Assembly: GCF_001642995.1 (NCBI RefSeq)
Contig: NZ_LOHS01000101.1
Span: 25,767 to 89,766 of the forward strand
DNA: 64,000 nt
DNA from: Streptomyces jeddahensis
GTDB taxonomy: Bacteria; Actinomycetota; Actinomycetes; Streptomycetales; Streptomycetaceae
Direction of reading: 5' to 3'
Shown: piece by piece, positions 45,101 through 53,419 of the stretch
Layout of the letters: each line of letters opens with the position of its first letter
How positions within the stretch are numbered: position 1 is the stretch's first letter
Position numbers and translations under genes: made by a program
The notes under the pieces: generated by a model
The model's database searches: none
The model's input: only the letters and a program-made list of their open reading frames with translations
Told to the model about the DNA's origin: nothing

Positions 45101-45652
45101 TCAGCTCTGATGCGCCTGGTAGTGGGCGACGGCGTCCGCCGTGCGTCCGGCGCCGTACACCCGCAGGAACTCTGCCAGCTCCGGGTGATCGCGAGCGAGC
45201 GTGTCCGCGGCCTCGATGATGTCGCCGGCGGCGGCGACCGAGCGCAGCAGGGACTGGATCTCGCGGACAACGCGCTTGACCGTCGGCGCGCCCGAACTCG
45301 ACGTGGTCTGCGAGGTGTTGGCGCTGAGAACGGAACCGCCCTGGGACTTCTTGATCTCGTCCATGCGCTCGCTCGCCTCGGCGGCGCTCACACTGCCGTC
45401 CGCGACCTGACCGGCCAGCTCCTGCAGCAGCTGGACGCGCTGGACCACCGCCGGATTGCCGATCTTGGCGCGCTGGCCGCTCATCAGCTGGGACAGCATG
45501 GGGGCGGAGAGACCGAGCACCCCCGCGAGCCGCGCCTGGTTGAGGCCCAAGTCATCGATCAGCTTACGGAAGAGCGCCCCCAACGGCTCTCCGTACCAGT
45601 TCCGCTGCAGCTCCCGTGCTCTTGCGGTCGCTTCCTGCTGTGCGGCGTCCAT
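45101..45652 (-). CDS. HTH (XRE-like) DNA-binding protein
   Basis: A 183-residue protein. The N-terminal part has a helix-turn-helix, LNQARLAGVLGLSAPMLSQLMSGQRAKIGNP (about 36-66); the rest is helical and hydrophilic, including a DEIKKSQGG segment and a C-terminal helical domain (LARDHPELAEFLRVYG). The start at 45652 (MDAAQQEATARAREL) has GGGGAG upstream; a TTG at 45676 is a weaker alternative. It precedes the kinase gene in the same direction, so it may be regulated by or act with that kinase. Confidence 0.8.
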   Translation of the reverse strand: MDAAQQEATARARELQRNWYGEPLGALFRKLIDDLGLNQARLAGVLGLSAPMLSQLMSGQRAKIGNPAVVQRVQLLQELAGQVADGSVSAAEASERMDEIKKSQGGSVLSANTSQTTSSSGAPTVKRVVREIQSLLRSVAAAGDIIEAADTLARDHPELAEFLRVYGAGRTADAVAHYQAHQS

Positions 45653-45836
45653 TGCGTCTCCCCATCGCTTCCCCAAGTACCGCGCGGTTCGCTGCTGCGA
45701 ACCACGTCGAGCATCTTACGAAGCGCGATCGTGGACCGGGAGCCCCAATCCTTTTGCGAGATCCCGGGGGTTACCCGGTACTCTGGTCCCCGGTGCCTGC
45801 CGGGAGGTGGTTTCTGCCGGCGGATGCATCGTTTTC

Positions 45837-45909
45837 GGGGCCTTAGCTCAGTTGGTAGAGCGCTGTCTTTGCATGGCAGATGTCAGGGGTTCGACTCCCC
45901 TAGGCTCCA
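45837..45909 (+). tRNA. tRNA-Ala (TGC anticodon)
   Basis: Cloverleaf with acceptor GGGGCCT / AGGCTCC (one G-T pair), D arm GCTC...GAGC, anticodon stem CTGTC / GGCAG with loop TTTGCAT (TGC at 45870-45872), T arm AGGGG-TTCGACT-CCCCT. Discriminator A at 45909; the 3' CCA is not encoded. The matching gene in Mycobacterium is alaT. Confidence 0.97.
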
Positions 45910-46097
45910 CAGAGACACAAGGCGACGCCGCCCGCGGACAGCGCGGGCGGCGTCGCCTTCGGCGTTCTGAGAGAAGTTTCCTTCGGCGTTCTGAGGGAGA
46001 TCGGGAGCCGTCCTTTGCGCAAACCGCAGGCCAAGCGCCGACCAAGCGCCCTATGAGGGCGTGAGAGGCGGCGCAGGTCGAGCTCGAGCGCGTGGAG

Positions 46098-46111
46098 GTT
46101 TCACGTGAAAC
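46098..46111. other. parS site right of oriC
   Basis: Exact GTTTCACGTGAAAC between tRNA-Ala and the DUF5324 gene, joined to a terminator stem (shared base 46111). It is the only perfect parS seen to the right of oriC in this window. Confidence 0.93.
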
Positions 46112-46152
46112 GCCGTCGGGCGGGAGACCGGCTGGTCTCCCGCCCGACGGCG
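46111..46152 (-). terminator. Terminator of the DUF5324 gene
   Basis: Perfect 19-bp stem (46111-46129 with 46134-46152; left arm CGCCGTCGGGCGGGAGACC) and loop GGCT, 17 bp after the DUF5324 stop; very stable. Confidence 0.85.
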
Positions 46153-46168
46153 TCGGCGGATGTGGGGC

Positions 46169-46882
46169 TCATTCGCGCTCGTCGCGCTCCTTGCGCTCGG
46201 CCGCCTCTGCCTCGGCCTGCTTCGCCTCGACGTCCGGATCGAGCTGGCTCCCGTCCACCGAGCTCAGCGCACCGCTGCCGGACACTTCGGTGGCGGCCGG
46301 CGGCTCGACCAGCCAGTCCGGGTTGGCCTGCCTGTCCCACCACTTCCAGGCGGCGAAGGCGCCACCGGCGAGGGCGGTGAACAGGGCCAGACCCTTGGCG
46401 AACCGCCCGGCCTTCGCCCGGCGCTCGTGCTTGCGGACCAGCTTCTGGATCTCCTTGGGGGAAACCTGACCGCGCAGCGCGGCCAGCGCTGCCACACTCC
46501 GAGCGGCTGCTTCCTCACGGACCGGCTGGGCCGCGGCGACGGCCTGCTCGATACGCGGCCTCGAATAGTCGGCGGCCTGGCGGGCTGCCCTGCGAGTACG
46601 GATCGCGGCCTCATGAGCCGCGTAATCGACCTTGGGCGGCACATGGGTGCGTGCCTGCTCCAGGCGCGGCGCAACATGTGCGCCGTACTGGGCACGTGCC
46701 TGTTCCGCCGCCTGCTGGGCGGCATACGACACCTTCGGCGCCAGACGTACACGTGCCTCGTGTGCGTAGTGCGCGGCCCGGTCCTTGGCCGTGTCGGCGT
46801 AGGGCGCCACCACTTCCGCGGCGTGCAGCACGCTGTCCTTCGCCGAGCCGGTCGCGGCGCGCACGCTGTCGATGCGGGTCAC
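46169..46882 (-). CDS. DUF5324-family helical membrane protein
   Basis: A 237-residue protein. Residues 1-150 are an Ala/Arg-rich amphipathic helical region with repeats resembling apolipoproteins or phasins (AAEVVAPYADTAKDRAAHYAHEA, HVAPRLEQARTHVPPKVDYAAHEA). A membrane helix (GLALFTALAGGAFAAWKWW) follows and then an acidic Glu/Ala tail. GTG at 46882 with GAGGAGGA upstream. The family is Streptomyces-specific as far as I know and has no function. The pattern suggests binding along membranes. Confidence 0.82.
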   Translation of the reverse strand: MTRIDSVRAATGSAKDSVLHAAEVVAPYADTAKDRAAHYAHEARVRLAPKVSYAAQQAAEQARAQYGAHVAPRLEQARTHVPPKVDYAAHEAAIRTRRAARQAADYSRPRIEQAVAAAQPVREEAAARSVAALAALRGQVSPKEIQKLVRKHERRAKAGRFAKGLALFTALAGGAFAAWKWWDRQANPDWLVEPPAATEVSGSGALSSVDGSQLDPDVEAKQAEAEAAERKERDERE

Positions 46883-47226
46883 GGGATCCTCCTCCTCGGT
46901 GGCGTACAGGTATTTCACCTTTCCACCCTTATCGGGATCATGCCTGTCGGAAAGCTCCGCGGCATGCGAGGGCGGGCATCCGGGTCATCAGTGACGACTC
47001 AGGGAATCCACGAGCGATACGGGTGCAAGGGGAGCTTGCCGACGACGATGCCACGGATCCCGGTGCGACGCGCCCCTTCCGGTGCCATGAGGCCGTTTTT
47101 CCCCGGTAAAGAGGTGCCGTCCGGCAGGCTGAGAGCGCCCGGCGACGCACGGACCATCCGTGCGAAGACGGCAGAGACCATCCGTGCGAGGATCAGAGGG
47201 TCACAGAGGACAACGGAAGGCAGATC
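46883..47226. other. Intergenic region upstream of the cyclophilin gene
   Basis: 344 bp between divergent genes. It contains a 14-bp direct repeat GACCATCCGTGCGA at 47152-47165 and 47176-47189 (24-bp period) close to the cyclophilin start. The first copy overlaps a small hairpin GCACGG-ACCAT-CCGTGC. I see no gene. Confidence 0.5.
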
Positions 47227-47760
47227 GTGGCTGAGCAGCTTTATGCCACCCTGAAGACCAACCACGGCGACATCGAGGTGCGGCTGCTGCCGAACCATGC
47301 GCCGAAGACGGTCAAGAACTTCGTCGAGCTCGCCCAGGGCGAGCGGGAGTGGGTCCACCCGGAAACCGGCCAGAAGTCCACCGACAGGCTCTACGACGGT
47401 ACGGTCTTCCACCGGGTGATCAGCGGCTTCATGATCCAGGGCGGTGACCCGCTGGGCAACGGCACCGGCGGCCCTGGCTACCAGTTCGAGGACGAGTTCC
47501 ACCCGGACCTCGCCTTCGACAGGCCGTACCTGCTGGCCATGGCCAACGCAGGTCCGGGCACCAACGGCTCGCAGTTCTTCATCACCGTCGCGCCCACCGC
47601 CTGGCTGACCCGCAAGCACACCATCTTCGGCGAGGTCACCGACACGGCCAGCCAGAAGGTCGTGGACACCATCGCCTCCACCCAGACGAACCCGCGCACC
47701 GACCGCCCCGTCAACGACGTCGTCATCGAGTCGGTCGTCGTGGAGACCCGCCAGGGCTGA
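47227..47760 (+). CDS. ppiA: Peptidyl-prolyl cis-trans isomerase (cyclophilin)
   Basis: A 177-residue cyclophilin with the catalytic FHRVISGFMIQGGDPLGNGTGGPGY (about 59-83) and the GPGTNGSQFFIT loop, plus the LTRKHTIFGEV motif. No signal peptide, so cytoplasmic. GTG start with GGAAGG upstream. The gene matches Rv0009 in the conserved actinobacterial order. Confidence 0.96.
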   Translation: MAEQLYATLKTNHGDIEVRLLPNHAPKTVKNFVELAQGEREWVHPETGQKSTDRLYDGTVFHRVISGFMIQGGDPLGNGTGGPGYQFEDEFHPDLAFDRPYLLAMANAGPGTNGSQFFITVAPTAWLTRKHTIFGEVTDTASQKVVDTIASTQTNPRTDRPVNDVVIESVVVETRQG

Positions 47761-47810
47761 GCCCCATGGCATCCCGCGGGCGCACCCGCAAGGGCCCGCA
47801 GGGAACCAAA

Positions 47811-47842
47811 CGCCCCGCCCGTCCGTAAGGATGGGCGGGGCG
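47811..47842 (+). terminator. Terminator of ppiA
   Basis: Stem CGCCCCGCCCGTCC (47811-47824) / GGATGGGCGGGGCG (47829-47842) with one G-T pair, loop GTAA. Confidence 0.85.
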
Positions 47843-47875
47843 GTGCGTTGTGTACGGAGAACGAGGGGAGCCCCC

Positions 47876-48772
47876 ATGGACCAGGCGCCAGGCAACCCGA
47901 CGGGCCCGCAGGACGCCCAGAACCTGCCCGGCTGCTACCGGCACCCGGACCGGGAGACGGGCATCCGCTGCACCCGCTGCGAGCGCGCCATCTGCCCAGA
48001 GTGCATGGTCAGCGCCTCGGTCGGATTCCAGTGCCCCGACTGCGTACGGCAGGGCTCCGGCACGGGCCATGCCCCAGCCGCGAACCAGCCGCGCACCATC
48101 GCCGGTGGCACGATGGCCGCGGACCCGCGCATGGTCACCAAGATCCTTGTCGCGATCAACCTCGCCGTCTTCGTGGTGCAGCTCTCGATCGGTGACCGCT
48201 TCACGGACAGGTTCAGCCTGATCGGGCGCGCCTACGTCCCCGTACTGGGGTCACTCGAGGGCATCGCGGACGGGCAGTGGTACCGGCTGCTGACAGCGAT
48301 GTTCCTGCACGGCGGCGTCGTCCACATCGCCTTCAACATGCTCAGCCTCTGGTGGATCGGAGGCCCGCTGGAAGCCGCGCTGGGCCGCGCACGCTATATC
48401 GTTCTCTACGCGGTCTCGGGGCTCGCGGGCAGCGCTCTGACCTATCTCATCGCGGCCCCCAACCAGCCGTCGCTCGGCGCCTCCGGGGCCATCTTCGGCC
48501 TATTTGGCGCGACCGCCGTCCTCATGCGGCGGATGAACTACGACATGCGGCCGGTCATCGCGCTGCTCGTGATCAACCTGGTCTTCACGTTCACCTGGGC
48601 CAACATCGCCTGGGAAGCCCACGTGGGCGGACTCGTCGGCGGTGTCGTGGTCGGGTACGCCATGGTGCACGCGCCCCGTGAGCGCCGGACGCTGATCCAG
48701 AGCGCGACCTGTGCGGTGGTGCTCGCCGTGTCCCTCGTCATGGTGCTGATGAGGACGGCGCAGCTCACCTGA
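47876..48772 (+). CDS. Rhomboid-family intramembrane serine protease
   Basis: A 298-residue protein. The N-terminus holds a B-box-like zinc motif (CYRHPDRETGIRCTRCERAIC and CPDC). Then come six or seven membrane helices with the rhomboid signatures: HGGVVHIAFNMLSLWWIG, catalytic Ser203 in GASGAIFG and His249 in EAHVGGLVGG. The ATG at 47876 has GAGGGGAG upstream. It cleaves membrane proteins within the bilayer; the substrate is unknown. Convergent with crgA across a DnaA-box cluster. Confidence 0.94.
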   Translation: MDQAPGNPTGPQDAQNLPGCYRHPDRETGIRCTRCERAICPECMVSASVGFQCPDCVRQGSGTGHAPAANQPRTIAGGTMAADPRMVTKILVAINLAVFVVQLSIGDRFTDRFSLIGRAYVPVLGSLEGIADGQWYRLLTAMFLHGGVVHIAFNMLSLWWIGGPLEAALGRARYIVLYAVSGLAGSALTYLIAAPNQPSLGASGAIFGLFGATAVLMRRMNYDMRPVIALLVINLVFTFTWANIAWEAHVGGLVGGVVVGYAMVHAPRERRTLIQSATCAVVLAVSLVMVLMRTAQLT

Positions 48773-48779
48773 GCCCCGG

Positions 48780-49004
48780 TTGTCCACAGCGTGTGGCTGA
48801 TCCTGTGCATGCCGTGGGGAACGAGTGTGCCCCTTGTCCCTGACCTGGGTTTTCGCAGGAAGGACAAGGGGCGAACAGGGATACGAACGGCGGTAGGTCA
48901 GTCACACCGGCAGCAATACCGGTGGGTTATCCACAGATCTTCTGACGGATCTTCTGACCTTTTCCCCTGCTGTGGACAGAGCTGTGGATAACTCAGTGGA
49001 TAGC
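48780..49004. promoter_or_regulatory. Cluster of five DnaA boxes between rhomboid and crgA genes
   Basis: TTGTCCACA (48780-48788, consensus), TTATCCACA (48927-48935, consensus), and on the reverse strand CTGTCCACA (48972-48980), TTATCCACA (48984-48992, consensus) and CTATCCACT (48996-49004). The last three start exactly 12 bp apart. Three of the boxes are perfect, better than any single box in oriC. In S. coelicolor, DnaA-box clusters outside oriC (named H69, H24 and D78) titrate DnaA; this may be the counterpart of one of them. Confidence 0.85.
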
Positions 49005-49028
49005 TGGGGGCAGAGCCTTGGAGGGGCG

Positions 49029-49286
49029 CTACTTCCACTGCGTGGAGACGCCGAACCCCGCGGCGATGAAACCGAAGCCCACGACGATGTTCCAGTTGCC
49101 CAGGGCGTCGATCGGCAGCGAGCCGTCGGTCACATAGAAGACGACGATCCAGGCGAGGCCGATCAGGAACAGCGCCAGCATCACCGGAGCCACCCAGCCG
49201 CGGCTGGACAGCTTGATGTTGGCCGCCTGCTTCGACGACGGCGGCGGCGTGTAGTCGGCCTTCTTGCGGATACGTGACTTCGGCAC
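49029..49286 (-). CDS. crgA: Cell division regulator CrgA
   Basis: An 85-residue two-helix membrane protein. It starts MPKSRIRKKADYTPPP at a GTG (49286) with AGGAG upstream and has helices WVAPVMLALFLIGLAWIVVFYV and NIVVGFGFIAAGFGVSTQWK. CrgA holds FtsZ-ring formation back until aerial growth in Streptomyces and scaffolds the divisome in mycobacteria. Gene order ppiA, crgA, DUF881 follows Mycobacterium. Confidence 0.96.
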   Translation of the reverse strand: MPKSRIRKKADYTPPPSSKQAANIKLSSRGWVAPVMLALFLIGLAWIVVFYVTDGSLPIDALGNWNIVVGFGFIAAGFGVSTQWK

Positions 49287-49427
49287 GAGGGTCTCTCCTG
49301 TCGATGCGCTGCGTGGCCGCGCAAGGGAACTGGGCTGGCCCCGGGCAGCGTACAAGGGGAATCTGAGCGCTCCCCCGGGCGTCGGCTAGCGTAGTGCTTC
49401 CGTGGCGCCGTAAGGAGTAAGGGTACG

Positions 49428-50207
49428 TTGAGCAATTCTGCCGACTCCCCGGGGATCCAATCCAGTCCCGCTGGTAAAGCACGCTGGCGACCTGTGCGGT
49501 TGCTCACGATTGCCGTCTTTGCTCTCGCCGGGCTGATCTTCTTCACGAGCTTCAACACGGCCAAGGGCACCAACATCCGCACCGACGCCTCGCTGCTGCG
49601 GCTCTCCGATCTCATCCAGGAGCGCAGCCACAGAAACGGTGAGCTCGACGAGTCGAACAGCGCCCTGCGTGACGATGTCGAGTCGCTCGCCGAACGGGAC
49701 GACGGCAGCACGGAGGCCGAGGACGCCAAGCTGGCGGCCCTTGAGGAGAACGCCGGGACCAAGAAGCTCCGCGGTCAGGCCGTCTCCGTGACCCTCAACG
49801 ACGCCCCGCCGAACGCCACCGCCAAGCTTCCCGGCTACCCGGAACCCCAGCCCAACGACCTCGTCATCCACCAGCAGGACCTGCAGGCCGTCGTCAACGC
49901 CCTGTGGCAGGGCGGCGCCGAGGGGATCAAGGTCATGGACCAGCGGCTGATCTCCACCAGTGCGGTGCGCTGCGTCGGCAACACCCTGATCCTTCAGGGC
50001 CGCGTGTACTCCCCGCCGTACACGGTGACCGCGGTCGGCGACCCGGAGAAGCTGCAGGCGGCCCTCGCGGCCTCGCCGGAGATCCAGAACTACATGCTGT
50101 ACGTCAATGCGTACGGTCTCGGGTGGAAAGTCGAGGAGGAAGGGTCGGTGACTCTTCCCGGGTATTCGGGCACAGTGGATCTCCACTACGCGAAGCCTGT
50201 GGAGTAA
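49428..50207 (+). CDS. DUF881-family membrane protein
   Basis: A 259-residue protein with one N-terminal membrane helix (LLTIAVFALAGLIFFTSF, about 24-41), a coiled region (about 58-110) and a C-terminal DUF881 domain that ends LPGYSGTVDLHYAKPVE. It starts at a TTG (49428), preceded by AAGGAG; the rare start may limit its level. Homologue of Rv0012. Similar proteins in Bacillus (YlxW/YlxX) sit near division genes. Sortase follows 18 bp downstream. Confidence 0.88.
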   Translation: MSNSADSPGIQSSPAGKARWRPVRLLTIAVFALAGLIFFTSFNTAKGTNIRTDASLLRLSDLIQERSHRNGELDESNSALRDDVESLAERDDGSTEAEDAKLAALEENAGTKKLRGQAVSVTLNDAPPNATAKLPGYPEPQPNDLVIHQQDLQAVVNALWQGGAEGIKVMDQRLISTSAVRCVGNTLILQGRVYSPPYTVTAVGDPEKLQAALAASPEIQNYMLYVNAYGLGWKVEEEGSVTLPGYSGTVDLHYAKPVE

Positions 50208-50225
50208 CCACCCGGGAGGCCGGCG

Positions 50226-50999
50226 GTGTCGCTGCGAGTGATCGTCAGGACGTTCAGCGAACTGTGCATCACCGTCGGCGCCGTGATCGTGCTCTTCGTC
50301 TGTTACACGCTGTTCTGGACCGGTGTGCAGGCGGACGGTGCCATGGACGATCAGATCGATCAGCTGCAGGACCGGTGGGCGCAGGGGTCGCTCCCCGCCG
50401 CGGCAGAGCCTGGGACCGGTGAGGACAAGGGAACCGGCGCCGCCCCGGAAGCGCCGGAGAGGAACAGCGGCGAGCCCGCGCCCGCTGAGACGAAGAAGCC
50501 CGCCGAGACGAAGAAGCCCGCTCCCTACAAGGACGGCACACCCTTCGCCGTGATGTACATCCCGCGTCTTGGTTTCACGTGGAACAAGCCCGTGCTCGAG
50601 GGCACCAAGACCGACACCCTGAAGAAGGGCCTCGGCCATTACGCCGGCACCGCCCAGCTCGGCCAGAAGGGCAACTTCGCCGTGGCCGGCCACCGCCGCA
50701 CCTACGGCGATCCCTTCAAGGACTTCCCGAAGCTGCGTCCCGGCGATGCGGTGGTCCTCACCGACGGCATGACGTGGTTCACGTACCGCATCGATACCAA
50801 GCCGTACAAGACGCTGCCCACGGATATCGCGGTGATCGATCCCGTGCCGCGGAAGTCCGGATACGACCGTCCGGGGCGTTATCTCACGCTGACGACATGT
50901 GAGCCGGAGTGGGGTCACAGCCACCGGTTGATCGTCTGGGCCCATCTCGACGCCACTCAGCCTGTGGAGGCCGGGAAACCGAAGGCATTGCGCCGTTAG
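50226..50999 (+). CDS. Class E sortase (first of three)
   Basis: A 257-residue sortase anchored by an N-terminal helix (LCITVGAVIVLFVCYTLFW). A Glu/Pro/Lys linker precedes the catalytic beta-barrel with His156 (AGHRRT), Cys225 (TLTTCEP) and Arg234 (SHRLIVW). Class E sortases cleave LAXTG-type signals and attach proteins to peptidoglycan (chaplins in Streptomyces). GTG start with GGGAGG. A one-mismatch parS (50572-50585) falls in the coding sequence. Confidence 0.93.
   Translation: MSLRVIVRTFSELCITVGAVIVLFVCYTLFWTGVQADGAMDDQIDQLQDRWAQGSLPAAAEPGTGEDKGTGAAPEAPERNSGEPAPAETKKPAETKKPAPYKDGTPFAVMYIPRLGFTWNKPVLEGTKTDTLKKGLGHYAGTAQLGQKGNFAVAGHRRTYGDPFKDFPKLRPGDAVVLTDGMTWFTYRIDTKPYKTLPTDIAVIDPVPRKSGYDRPGRYLTLTTCEPEWGHSHRLIVWAHLDATQPVEAGKPKALRR
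50572..50585. other. Degenerate parS inside a sortase gene
   Basis: GTTTCACGTGGAAC, one mismatch from consensus. It could be a weak ParB site right of oriC, or chance. Confidence 0.4.
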
Positions 51000-51052
51000 G
51001 CTGGTGCCCGTACGGCGTGAGTCTGGTGCCGTGGTGCGACGGAAGGGACGGC

Positions 51053-51214
51053 ATGTACGGCTGGATCTGGCGGCATCTGCCAGGAAACGCATGGGTGAAG
51101 GCACTGATTTCGCTGGTGCTGGTCCTCGCTGTGGTCTACGTCCTCTTCCAGTACGTCTTCCCTTGGGCCGAGCCTCTGCTCCCCTTCAATGATGTGACGG
51201 TGAACGGCCAGTGA
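51053..51214 (+). CDS. 53-residue membrane protein between sortase and amidotransferase
   Basis: Starts MYGWIWRHLPGNAW at an ATG (51053) with GGAAGGGA upstream; contains one helix (ALISLVLVLAVVYVLFQYVF) and a short outer tail ending NGQ. Its stop overlaps the GTG of the next gene (GTGA), so translation is coupled. I recognise a conserved small protein at this location in Streptomyces but no function. Confidence 0.8.
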   Translation: MYGWIWRHLPGNAWVKALISLVLVLAVVYVLFQYVFPWAEPLLPFNDVTVNGQ

Positions 51215-51849
51215 GCGCACGCATTCTCGTCGTCGACAACTACGACAGCTTCGTCTTCAACCTGGTGCAGTACCTGTACCAGCTGGGCGCCGAGTGCGAG
51301 GTCCGCCGGAACGACGAGGTCTCCACGGCCCATGCGCAGGACGGTTTCGACGGCGTGCTGCTCTCGCCCGGTCCCGGGGCGCCCGAGCAGGCGGGTGTGT
51401 GCATCGACATGGTGCGCCACTGCGCCGCGACCGATGTGCCGGTGTTCGGGGTCTGCCTTGGTCTGCAGTCGATGGCCGTGGCATACGGCGGTGTCGTGGA
51501 CCGCGCTCCGGAGCTGCTGCACGGCAAGACGTCTCTCGTCGAGCACGAGGGCAAGGGCGTCTTCGCCGGCCTGCCCTCGCCCTTCACCGCGACCCGCTAC
51601 CACTCACTGGCCGCCGAGCCGTCCACGATCCCGGACGAGTTGGAGGTCACGGCCCGTACGCAGGACGGCATCATCATGGGCCTGCGCCACCGTGAACACC
51701 GGGTGGAGGGCGTGCAGTTCCATCCTGAGTCGGTGCTGACGGAGCACGGTCACCGGATGCTCGCCAACTGGCTGGTCGAGTGCGGCGACCCGGGCGCGAT
51801 CGAGAGATCGACAGGGCTCGCCCCGGTGGTGGGCAGGGCCACGGCGTGA
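51211..51849 (+). CDS. Aminodeoxychorismate/anthranilate synthase glutamine amidotransferase subunit
   Basis: A 212-residue class I amidotransferase: RILVVDNYDSFVFNLVQYL start, oxyanion loop LSPGPGAPEQAG, nucleophile Cys82 in GVCLGLQSMA, and catalytic His171/Glu173 in VQFHPESVLTEHG. It provides ammonia to TrpE or PabB, neither of which is nearby. Homologue of Rv0013 (trpG), in the same place before the kinase operon. Coupled at both ends by GTGA overlaps, with the small membrane protein and with the second sortase. Confidence 0.92.
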   Translation: MSARILVVDNYDSFVFNLVQYLYQLGAECEVRRNDEVSTAHAQDGFDGVLLSPGPGAPEQAGVCIDMVRHCAATDVPVFGVCLGLQSMAVAYGGVVDRAPELLHGKTSLVEHEGKGVFAGLPSPFTATRYHSLAAEPSTIPDELEVTARTQDGIIMGLRHREHRVEGVQFHPESVLTEHGHRMLANWLVECGDPGAIERSTGLAPVVGRATA

Positions 51850-53339
51850 CCGCGCTGCGCCCCGAGCGCGAGGGTGCCCCGTACGGCGAGTACGATGAGT
51901 ACGCGTACGGGGGCGCTGACGCGTTCCAGGGTGCCGACGCGTTCGAGGTGGACGCGTTCGAGGCGGCCGTGGATCAACTGGCCGATCCGCTGAGCGACCC
52001 TCTGCCGGGGCAGCACACCCGTCGTGGCGAGCTGGGGCACCCGAGCGCCTGGTTCAGGTCGCAGGCGCCCTCCCGGCCTTCGTACGAGGGACAGCCTTCT
52101 TCGTACGTGGGACCTTCTTCGTACGAGGAGCAGCCCACATACGAGGAGCAGCCCACATACGAGGAGCAGCCCACGTACGAGGGGCAAGCAGCCGCGTACG
52201 GGCAGGAGCTGTCCGCCGAGCCTTACGCGCAGCCACACGAGTCTCTCGACGCGCGTCCGGCCGCCCTGATCGAGCCGGACCCGTACCTCGATTCCGCGCC
52301 CGCTTCTGCCGCCGGACCGGCCTTACCGCAGACGGACGGTCTGACTGCGGACGTCGTAGACGACGCGACCGTGGGCCTGCGTATCCCGCGCCCGCGTCCC
52401 GTCCTCGACGACGAGACGGTGGGTCTGCGTACGGACGACACGCGCCGGGCCGTCTCTCCGGCAGGGAGCGGCCCCGAACCGGGTTCCACGGCCGCCGTGC
52501 CTCCCGGAGAGGGCCGGGCAGCCCGCCGTCGCGCCGCCAGACGCGGCGGCGGCCGGCATTCCGCGGCCTCCCGGGCCACGGCACAGGAGGCATCGGACGA
52601 AGCAGCTGAGGCGGCCTCCAAGCCCCTCACCCGGCTCGAGGCCCGCCGCGCCGAACGCGCCCGGAAGCCGAGCCCCGCCGTGCTCGCCAGCCGCGCGATA
52701 GGCGAGGTGTTCATCACCACCGGCGTGCTGATGCTGCTCTTCGTGACGTACCAGCTGTGGTGGACGAACGTCCGCGCCCATCAGCAGACCGATGCGGCGG
52801 CCCACACGCTGCAGGACGACTGGGCGAAGGGGAAGCGGAACCCCGGGGCGTTCGAGCCGGGCCAGGGCTTCGCCATCATGCACATCCCCAAGCTGGACGT
52901 CGTGGTGCCGATCGCGGAGGGCATCGACAAGCAGAAGGTCCTCGACAACGGCATGGTCGGCCACTACGGCAAGGACAGCATCCCGACGGCGATGCCGGAC
53001 GCCAAGACGGGCAACTTCGGCGTCGCGGGGCACCGCAACACGCACGGTGAGCCGTTCCGGTACATCAACCGCCTCAAGCCGGGCGATCCGATCGTGGTCG
53101 AGACCCAGGACGCGTACTACGTCTACGAGATGACGAGCATCCTCCCGCAGACCTCGCCGAAGAACACGAGCGTCCTCGACCCGATCCCCAGGGGATCCGG
53201 CTTCACCAAACCGGGCCGCTACATCACTCTCACCACCTGCACCCCAGAATTCACCAGTACCTACCGGATGATCGTCTGGGGCAAGATGGTCGAGGTGCGG
53301 CCGCGCAGCAAGGGCAAGCCCGATGCGCTCGTCGAGTAG
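51846..53339 (+). CDS. Class E sortase with long cytoplasmic repeat region (second of three)
   Basis: A 497-residue sortase. Residues 1-275 are cytoplasmic and disordered, with tandem YEEQPT units (about residues 90-118) and Asp/Arg-rich stretches. One membrane helix at about 279-303 (FITTGVLMLLFVTYQLWW) leads to the catalytic domain with His396 (AGHRNTHG) and Cys465 (TLTTCTP), and Arg in TYRMIVWG. The GTG at 51846 overlaps the amidotransferase stop. Tyr/Asp-rich repeats are unusual for a sortase tail and could bind partners. Confidence 0.92.
   Translation: MTALRPEREGAPYGEYDEYAYGGADAFQGADAFEVDAFEAAVDQLADPLSDPLPGQHTRRGELGHPSAWFRSQAPSRPSYEGQPSSYVGPSSYEEQPTYEEQPTYEEQPTYEGQAAAYGQELSAEPYAQPHESLDARPAALIEPDPYLDSAPASAAGPALPQTDGLTADVVDDATVGLRIPRPRPVLDDETVGLRTDDTRRAVSPAGSGPEPGSTAAVPPGEGRAARRRAARRGGGRHSAASRATAQEASDEAAEAASKPLTRLEARRAERARKPSPAVLASRAIGEVFITTGVLMLLFVTYQLWWTNVRAHQQTDAAAHTLQDDWAKGKRNPGAFEPGQGFAIMHIPKLDVVVPIAEGIDKQKVLDNGMVGHYGKDSIPTAMPDAKTGNFGVAGHRNTHGEPFRYINRLKPGDPIVVETQDAYYVYEMTSILPQTSPKNTSVLDPIPRGSGFTKPGRYITLTTCTPEFTSTYRMIVWGKMVEVRPRSKGKPDALVE
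52080..52190 (+). repeat. Tandem repeats in the second sortase gene
   Basis: Imperfect units based on CTTCGTACGAG give way to three near-identical 18-bp units of the type ACATACGAGGAGCAGCCC (about 52137-52178). They encode YEEQPT copies. The exact unit repeat suggests copy number could vary by slippage. Confidence 0.8.
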
Positions 53340-53419
53340 GTGCACCGCACGTGCACCGGGACACGCGAGCCGACTTCACCAGCACCTGAACAGGTCACCA
53401 GCACAGACGGGGCAGATCA

